DNA of 64,000 nucleotides from Microbacterium halophytorum (lineage in GTDB: Bacteria > Actinomycetota > Actinomycetes > Actinomycetales > Microbacteriaceae), in the NCBI RefSeq assembly GCF_002970975.1, contig NZ_PNFA01000007.1:157757-221756 (forward strand), given 5' to 3'. Each line of letters starts with the position of its first letter. The first letter of the stretch is position 1. A model generated the notes under the pieces. The model was given only the letters and a program-made list of their open reading frames with translations, was not told the origin of the DNA and did no database searches. Of this stretch, positions 58,142 through 64,000 are shown one piece after another. The position numbers and the translations under genes were made by a program.

Positions 58142-60321
58142 AGAACATCCTCAGCCTCGTGCGCTTCGACCTGCGCCGGGCGACGAGCAGCGTCATGGTC
58201 GGCATCGTGATGTTCGGCCTGATCGTCATCCCGTCGCTGTTCACGTGGTTCAACGTGATCGCCAGCTGGGACCCGTTCGACAACACCGAGAACCTCACGG
58301 TCGCCGTCGCGAACACCGATGAGGGTTTCCAGAGCGACCTCATGCCGCTGCCCCTCACGGTCGGCGACCAGGTCGTGTCGGCCCTGCGGGCGAACGACCA
58401 GCTGAACTGGGAGTTCGTCTCGGAGGACGAGGCGATCGACGGCACGGAGTCGGGCGAGTACTACGCCGCGATCGTGATCCCCTCGAGCTTCAGCTCCGAC
58501 ATGATGACGTTCTACACGGGCGGCTCGGATCGCACCGAGATCGACTACTACGTCAACGAGAAGAAGAACGCGCTCGCGCCGAAGGTGACCGACCAGGGTG
58601 CCAGCGAGGTCACCGCGAGCATCAACGAGGTGTTCGCCGAAACGCTGAGCGAGGTGGGGCTGGGCGTCGTCTCGTCGCTGTCCGATTACCTCGAAGACGC
58701 CGACACGCAGGCGGTGCTGACGCGCCTGCACGCGCACGTCGGCGAGGTATCCGCGCAGATGCGTGCGGCATCGGCGACCGCCGACATGTTCACGTCGCTG
58801 ATCTCGTCGACGCGGCCGATGGTCGACAGCGCGGCGGGGTTGGCCGCATCGTCTGCGGACTCGCTGCAGGAGGCAACGGGCGCGCTGGGCGCGGGCAAGG
58901 ATGCCGCGCAGTCGCTGAAGAACGTGCTGGGCGAGACCTCCGCGGCACTCGGCGACGCCCTGTCGGGCACGGCCGACGGCTACCAGGACGTCGCGGACCG
59001 GATCGACGACGTCTACGCCGCGGCCGACGCGCAATCGGCGAGCTCGGCGAAGACGATCGGCGGCCTGGCCGATCGCGTGCAGGGGCAGGTCGATCGGCAC
59101 CAGGAGCTGCGGGACGCGCTCGTGGACGACGTGCGCCCGCTGCTTCCGGATGCGGGTCTCGACGCCTTCGACAGCGCCGTCTCCCGACTGGATGCCGCGA
59201 TCGCGAGGCAGCAGGCGCTGCAGGACCGGCTCGACGAGGCGGCGGCGAACGTCACAGACACCAACACCGACGTGCAGGCGACGCACGCCGAGCTGCAGGA
59301 GCTCACCGCCCGGGCGAAGCAGGCCGTCGACGACGCGCAGGACGCCTACACAGGCAGCCTGCGGCCCAAGCTCGACTCGCTCGCCGACACCCTCGCGGGC
59401 ATCGGCGAGGACGTCGACTCGATCGGCGGCGAGCTGCGATCGGCGGCCGATTCGCTCGCCGGTTCCGGATCGCTGAGCGAGGCGCTGACGAGCGCCGAGC
59501 ACCTGACGATGGGCATGGCCGACTCCCTTACGGAGACGGCCGAGAAGTTCGACGAGCTCGGCGACGCTCTGCTGAAAGCCATGGACACCGGCGACCTCAG
59601 CGCCCTCACCGACCTGATCGGTGCGGACCCGCAGGCGCTGGCCGCCCACCTGGCCGAGCCCGTTGCGCTCGAGCGCGTGCCCGTCTACTCGGTCGTCGGC
59701 TTCGGCGCCGCCATGACGCCGCTCTACACCGTGCTCGCACTGTGGGTCGGCGCCCTGCTCATCTCGGTTTCGATCCGGGTCGACCCGCCGCAGGGCGAAG
59801 GATCGCCGTTGCCGCAGCTCACGCCCGCGCAGGCGTACGTCGGCCGGTTCGGAATCTTCGCGATCGTCGCGTTCCTCCAGAGCTCGCTCGTGTGCCTCGG
59901 CAGCGTGTTCTTCACGCAGGTCCAGCCGCAGCATCCGTTCCTGCTGATCCTGGCGGGGTGGGTGGCCTCGCTCGTGTTCGCGCTGATCGTGTACACGTTC
60001 GTCGTGACGTTCGGCAACGCCGGCAAGGCGCTGGCCGTGCTGCTGCTCGTGATCCAGATCTCCGGTTCCGGCGGGGCGTACCCGCTGCAGGTGCTACCGG
60101 AGTGGTTCCAGAGCATCAGTCCGTTCCTCCCCGCCACGCACGCGGTGAACGCGATGCGCTCGGCGATCGCCGGGATCTACGACAACGACTTCTGGGTCTC
60201 GCTGGGCTGGCTCGCCGCGTTCGCGCTCCCCGCGCTCCTGCTGGGCCTGGTGCTTCGCCTCCCGTTCATCACGGCCAACCAGAAGATGCTGGCGGCGCTG
60301 AAGTCGACGAAGCTGATGTGA
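58138..60321 (+). CDS. YhgE/Pip family membrane protein 2
   Basis: 727 residues. MKNILSLVRFDLRRATSSVM and IPSLFTWFNVIASWDPFDNT match the start of protein 1; a coiled-coil stalk (about 190-450) and a C-terminal ABC-2-like membrane domain (GGAYPLQVLPEWFQSISPFL) follow. It lacks the C-terminal extension of protein 1. The two probably form a heteromeric complex, as paired YhgE genes under one TetR regulator are common in actinobacteria. Role unknown: export or envelope stress are guesses. Confidence 0.9.
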   Translation: MKNILSLVRFDLRRATSSVMVGIVMFGLIVIPSLFTWFNVIASWDPFDNTENLTVAVANTDEGFQSDLMPLPLTVGDQVVSALRANDQLNWEFVSEDEAIDGTESGEYYAAIVIPSSFSSDMMTFYTGGSDRTEIDYYVNEKKNALAPKVTDQGASEVTASINEVFAETLSEVGLGVVSSLSDYLEDADTQAVLTRLHAHVGEVSAQMRAASATADMFTSLISSTRPMVDSAAGLAASSADSLQEATGALGAGKDAAQSLKNVLGETSAALGDALSGTADGYQDVADRIDDVYAAADAQSASSAKTIGGLADRVQGQVDRHQELRDALVDDVRPLLPDAGLDAFDSAVSRLDAAIARQQALQDRLDEAAANVTDTNTDVQATHAELQELTARAKQAVDDAQDAYTGSLRPKLDSLADTLAGIGEDVDSIGGELRSAADSLAGSGSLSEALTSAEHLTMGMADSLTETAEKFDELGDALLKAMDTGDLSALTDLIGADPQALAAHLAEPVALERVPVYSVVGFGAAMTPLYTVLALWVGALLISVSIRVDPPQGEGSPLPQLTPAQAYVGRFGIFAIVAFLQSSLVCLGSVFFTQVQPQHPFLLILAGWVASLVFALIVYTFVVTFGNAGKALAVLLLVIQISGSGGAYPLQVLPEWFQSISPFLPATHAVNAMRSAIAGIYDNDFWVSLGWLAAFALPALLLGLVLRLPFITANQKMLAALKSTKLM

Positions 60322-60428
60322 GCGGCCCGGCGCCGTCGACCGGGCGAGTCGACCCGCGGCCGCACTCCCCGGCGTTTGCCAGGTGACTCGGAGGTGCGCC
60401 GGGCGATATCTGCCGATACTCTTCCGAT

Positions 60429-61421
60429 ATGACGGAAACAGCAGGAGGGTATGCCGGGGTGGCGGTGCGGGGGCTCGCGCGCTCGTTCGGCGAGGTGCAC
60501 GCCGTGCGCGACGCGACGTTCGACGCGCTGCCGGGCAGGATCACGGGGCTCATCGGGCCGAATGGGGCGGGGAAGACGACGCTGTTCCTCATGCTCGCGT
60601 CGCTGCTCGCCCCCGATGCGGGCACGATCCGCATCGCCGGCGCCGACCCCGAGGCCGACCCCGCCGCCGTCCGGAACCGGATCGGGTGGATGCCGGATGC
60701 GCTCGGGGCCTGGGACTCGCTCAGCGCGCGGGAGACGCTCACGGTCGCCGGCCGCCTCTACGGCGCGCCGAAGGCAGACGCCGCCGCGCGGGCCGACGAG
60801 CTGCTGCGCGAGGTGGGGCTGCAGGAGCTGGCCGGGTCGCCCGCCCGGGTGCTCTCCCGCGGTCAGAAGCAGTTGTTGGGTCTCGCCCGCGCGCTCGTGC
60901 ATCGGCCGAGCGTGCTGCTCCTCGATGAACCCGCGTCGGGTCTCGACCCGGCCGCACGCATCGCCCTGCGCGCGCACCTGCGCGGCCTCGCCGACGCCGG
61001 CACCGCCGTCCTGATCTCCAGCCACGTGCTCTCGGAGCTCGAGGAGATGGTCGACGACGCCGTGTTCCTCTCGGCCGGTGCGACGGTCGACGGCCGCGCG
61101 GCCGCCGCGGCGCCGCGGCGGCGCGACTGGCGCATCCGCGTCGTCGGGGCGCGCGAGGCGGGCGCCGAGCGCTGGGTCGACGGCGCCCGCGCGGCGCTCG
61201 CCGGGGCCGACATCCGGGTCGACCGCCGCGACCTCGTCGCTGCCTTCCCCGGCGAGGCCGAGGCGGCCGACGGCCTGCGGGCGCTCGTCGCGGCGGGAAT
61301 CCCCGTCGCCGGTTTCGCGCCCGCGACGGGCGAGCTCGAGAGCGCGTTCCTCGGCCTCGGGCATCCGGATGGGCCTCATCGCTCATCGGGATCGGACGCG
61401 ACGGAAGGGGGCGAGCGATGA
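60429..61421 (+). CDS. ABC transporter ATP-binding protein
   Basis: 330 residues. Walker A GPNGAGKTT, signature LSRGQKQLLGLARAL (S-R-G-Q in place of LSGGQ), Walker B VLLLDEPASGLD, H-loop LISSHVL. A C-terminal extension of about 100 residues follows (RIRVVGAREAGAERW). CcmA-like drug or lipid exporters have this form. ATG 60429 lies 6 nt after TACTCT, a leaderless start. The permease gene overlaps its stop. Confidence 0.92.
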   Translation: MTETAGGYAGVAVRGLARSFGEVHAVRDATFDALPGRITGLIGPNGAGKTTLFLMLASLLAPDAGTIRIAGADPEADPAAVRNRIGWMPDALGAWDSLSARETLTVAGRLYGAPKADAAARADELLREVGLQELAGSPARVLSRGQKQLLGLARALVHRPSVLLLDEPASGLDPAARIALRAHLRGLADAGTAVLISSHVLSELEEMVDDAVFLSAGATVDGRAAAAAPRRRDWRIRVVGAREAGAERWVDGARAALAGADIRVDRRDLVAAFPGEAEAADGLRALVAAGIPVAGFAPATGELESAFLGLGHPDGPHRSSGSDATEGGER

Positions 61422-62584
61422 GCGCTTCTCGGATCGGTGTGCTCGTCGGGCTCGAACTGCGCCAGCGCGTGCGCCGCGTGGGCTTCTACGTGCTGCTCGG
61501 CATCTTCTTCGTCGTCGTCACGGCCATCACCTGGCTCGGCTCGCTCGTGTTCTCGGGTTCAGCATCGATCGGCTCCGGCATGTTCTCGCTCGCCGTGTAC
61601 GGCGTGCTGATGATGGCCGTACTCGTCACGCCGACGTTCACGGGCAACGCCATCAACGGTGACAGGGACGCCGCGACGCTCGCGCCAGTGCAGGTGACGC
61701 GCGCGACGACGGGCGACATCCTGATCGCCAAGCTGCTCGCGGGGTGGGCGACCGGGCTGGTCTACCTCGTCGCGGCGCTGCCGGCGCTGATCTTCTCGCT
61801 CGTGAAGGGGTACGTCCCGCCGGCGACCGCGTACGACGGCTTCGAGTTCATCGAGCCGCACCCCTGGACGCTCGTCGTGTCGCTGGTCGTCCTGGCGGTC
61901 GAGATCGGCATCGTGTCAGCGATCGGCGTCGGGCTCAGCGCCGTGATCGCGCGGCCGCTCTTCTCGGTCGCCGCGACCTACCTGACCGTGATGCTCCTCG
62001 TGATCGGCACGCTCATCGCGTTCGCGCTCGGTTCGCTGGCCGTGCGCGCGACGACGTCGACTCTCACGGAGAGCCCCGGCGAGGTGTACGTCGAAGCCGG
62101 CGCCTGCGATGCCGCCGACGATGACGAATGCATCGTGCCGCGCCCCGATGTCTCGCCGCAGTGCGTGCAGGTGATCGGCACGGGCACGGCGCCCCGCTAC
62201 GACTACGTGTGGTGGGTGCTCGCGGCCAACCCGTTCGTCGTTCTCGCCGACGCGACCCCGACGGCATACGACTCGTCCGGGTACCCGGTCGACCTGTTCG
62301 GTCAGATCAAGTACGGCGTGCGCGGCGCCCAGCACCCGCCGGAGCTCGTGCAGGACGACTGGAACGACCCGTGCGACGGCGAGCCGGCGCTCGAAACGGG
62401 CGAGTACTACGGCGACGGCTTCGAGCAACCGCCGACGGCGCAGCAGCAGATCGAATCCAGCGTGCCGAGCTGGTTCGTCGGGCTCGGAGTGCAGGCGCTG
62501 CTCGCGGTCGGCCTGATGCTGTGGGGAGCGGCGCGCACTCGCACGCCCGCCCGCCGCACGCCGCCCGGCAGCCGGATCGCGTAG
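61418..62584 (+). CDS. ABC-2 type permease
   Basis: 388 residues, six helices. The block TFTGNAINGDRDAATLAPVQ followed by VTRATTGDILIAKLLAGW is the ABC-2 core motif. A large extracytoplasmic loop (about 210-345) contains four cysteines (ACDAADDDEC, SPQC, DPCDG) that may form disulfides. Partner of the upstream ATPase by ATGA overlap; substrate unknown. A 10-bp terminator stem follows. Confidence 0.88.
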   Translation: MSASRIGVLVGLELRQRVRRVGFYVLLGIFFVVVTAITWLGSLVFSGSASIGSGMFSLAVYGVLMMAVLVTPTFTGNAINGDRDAATLAPVQVTRATTGDILIAKLLAGWATGLVYLVAALPALIFSLVKGYVPPATAYDGFEFIEPHPWTLVVSLVVLAVEIGIVSAIGVGLSAVIARPLFSVAATYLTVMLLVIGTLIAFALGSLAVRATTSTLTESPGEVYVEAGACDAADDDECIVPRPDVSPQCVQVIGTGTAPRYDYVWWVLAANPFVVLADATPTAYDSSGYPVDLFGQIKYGVRGAQHPPELVQDDWNDPCDGEPALETGEYYGDGFEQPPTAQQQIESSVPSWFVGLGVQALLAVGLMLWGAARTRTPARRTPPGSRIA

Positions 62585-62592
62585 CGACTGCC

Positions 62593-62621
62593 GGCCCCCT
62601 CCGCGCCGGCAGGAGGGGGCC
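62593..62621 (+). terminator. Terminator after the ABC operon
   Basis: GGCCCCCTCC (62593-62602) / GGAGGGGGCC (62612-62621), perfect 10-bp stem with a 9-nt loop, 9 nt after the permease stop. Confidence 0.7.
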
Positions 62622-62690
62622 CGCTTCGCCGGATGTCAGGGGCGCCCCGTAGGATCTGGGGGTACGCATCCCAACGAATAAGGGGGACGA

Positions 62691-63980
62691 ATGCCTGGCA
62701 TCGTCATCGTGGGCGTCCAATGGGGCGATGAGGGCAAGGGCAAGGCGACCGACCTGCTCGGCGAGCGCACCGACTGGGTGGTGAAGTTCAACGGCGGCAA
62801 CAACGCCGGCCACACCGTCGTCATCGGCGACGAGAAGTACGCGCTGCACCTGCTGCCGAGCGGCATCCTCTCGCCGGGCGTCACGCCGGTGATCGGCAAC
62901 GGCGTCGTCATCGACCTCGGCGTGCTCTTCGAGGAGCTCGAGGCCCTCGACGCCCGCGGCATCGACACGTCGAAGCTGCGCATCTCGGCCAACGCACACG
63001 TCATCACGCAGTACCACCGCACCCTCGACAAGGTGCAGGAGCGCTTCCTGGGCAAGCGCCAGATCGGCACGACGGGCCGCGGCATCGGGCCCAGCTATGC
63101 CGACAAGATCAACCGCGTCGGCATCCGGATGCAGGACCTCTTCGACGAGTCGATCCTGCGCCAGAAGGTCGAGGGGGCGCTCGACCAGAAGAACCACCTG
63201 CTGCTGAAGGTCTTCAACCGCCGCGCGATCACGGTCGACGAGGTCGTCGAGGACCTGCTGAGCTACGCGGAGCGCGTGCGCCCCATGGTGTGCGACACGG
63301 GCCTTCTGCTCGACCAGGCCCTCCAGCGCGACGAGGTCGTGGTCTTCGAGGGCGGCCAGGCGACGATGCTCGACGTCGACCACGGCACGTACCCGTTCGT
63401 GACGAGCTCGACGGCGACCGCCGCGGGCGCCGCGAGCGGCGCGGGCGTCGGGCCCGGCCGGCTCGACCGCATCGTCGGCATCGTGAAGGCGTACACGACC
63501 CGCGTCGGCGCAGGCCCCTTCCCGACCGAGCTGTTCGACACCGACGGCGACGGCAACTGGCTGCGCACGACGGGCCACGAGTTCGGCACGACGACGGGCC
63601 GCGAACGCCGCGTGGGCTGGTACGACGCCCCCATCACGCGATACGCGACGCGCGTGAACGGCATCACCGACCTCGTGCTGACGAAGCTCGACGTGCTGAC
63701 GGGCCGCCCGACGATCCCGGTCTGCGTCGCATACGACGTGAACGGCGAGCGCTTCGACGAGGTGCCGGTCAGCCAGAGCGACTTCCACCACGCGACGCCG
63801 ATCCTCGAGGAGTTCCCCGGCTGGACGGAGGATATCTCGGACTGCCGCAGCTTCGAGGACCTGCCGCAGAACGCGCAGGACTACGTGCTCGCGCTCGAGA
63901 AGATGAGCGGCACGCGCATCTCGGTCATCGGCGTGGGCCCCGCCCGCGACGAGGTCGTCGTTCGGCACGACCTGGTCTGA
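62691..63980 (+). CDS. purA: Adenylosuccinate synthetase
   Basis: 429 residues, full length. [18 protein letters not shown] (GTP loop, catalytic Asp), [12 protein letters not shown] (catalytic His), [20 protein letters not shown] (IMP site), [20 protein letters not shown] and [11 protein letters not shown] are all present. It makes adenylosuccinate from IMP and aspartate with GTP. AGGGGGA precedes the ATG and TAGGAT at 62650 is a likely -10 box. It stands alone. The last 20 nt of the window after its stop hold nothing recognisable. Confidence 0.98.
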   Translation: MPGIVIVGVQWGDEGKGKATDLLGERTDWVVKFNGGNNAGHTVVIGDEKYALHLLPSGILSPGVTPVIGNGVVIDLGVLFEELEALDARGIDTSKLRISANAHVITQYHRTLDKVQERFLGKRQIGTTGRGIGPSYADKINRVGIRMQDLFDESILRQKVEGALDQKNHLLLKVFNRRAITVDEVVEDLLSYAERVRPMVCDTGLLLDQALQRDEVVVFEGGQATMLDVDHGTYPFVTSSTATAAGAASGAGVGPGRLDRIVGIVKAYTTRVGAGPFPTELFDTDGDGNWLRTTGHEFGTTTGRERRVGWYDAPITRYATRVNGITDLVLTKLDVLTGRPTIPVCVAYDVNGERFDEVPVSQSDFHHATPILEEFPGWTEDISDCRSFEDLPQNAQDYVLALEKMSGTRISVIGVGPARDEVVVRHDLV

Positions 63981-64000
63981 GCGCCCGTCGAACAGCGGTG

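Overview
The window looks like a chromosomal segment of a high-GC Gram-positive actinobacterium, probably of the Microbacteriaceae. The reasons are a uniform GC bias at third codon positions, NucS-type mismatch repair, a fused MrpA-MrpB subunit, an LAxTG-type sortase signal, LAL-type regulation and many apparently leaderless promoters in which a TANNNT-like -10 box lies 6-7 nt before the start codon. I see no phage, insertion sequence, CRISPR array, rRNA or convincing tRNA gene.

Layout. 0-6 kb holds a cut-off TetR regulator, a DUF1266 protein with a membrane partner, a cupin, a FusB/FBP-like EF-G-binding protein with a possible leader peptide, an unknown membrane protein and a CDF metal exporter. 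7-27 kb is the most interesting part. It has a YfeO-type ion channel diverging from a SulP transporter, two copies of a SHOCT + DUF6325 gene pair on either side of a large MalT-like LuxR (LAL) regulator, an AI-2E-type permease diverging from a second SulP transporter, a 2,926-residue cell-wall adhesin and a large membrane protein. All of these are preceded by one 17-bp palindrome, TCACCC-N5-GGGTGA, usually 29-30 nt upstream of a -10 box. At the regulator's own promoter it sits much closer. I read this as an undescribed regulon controlled by the LAL protein at its centre.

27-36 kb contains a cold-shock protein with a long leader, a tricorn-like protease, a MalY-type C-S lyase, a HAD phosphatase followed in frame by an ORF with no start codon, a TetR/hydrolase divergon with two operator copies, and NucS. 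36-44 kb holds a complete, translationally coupled Mrp Na+/H+ antiporter operon (AB fused, C, D, E, F, G), alanine dehydrogenase, a small Lys/Cys-rich protein and a Pr6Pr membrane protein. 44-54.6 kb carries a PhnB-like protein, argG, a DUF2087 protein, a ZIP-like transporter and a seven-gene MoxR/DUF58/VWA (Bat-type) operon on the minus strand. 54.7-64 kb has a TetR-YhgE-YhgE operon with a TetR operator, an ABC ATPase/permease pair and purA.

Start codons were chosen by Shine-Dalgarno sequence, by distance from a -10 box, or by family N-termini, so several differ from the longest open frame. Family assignments are from recalled sequence motifs; no database search was run.
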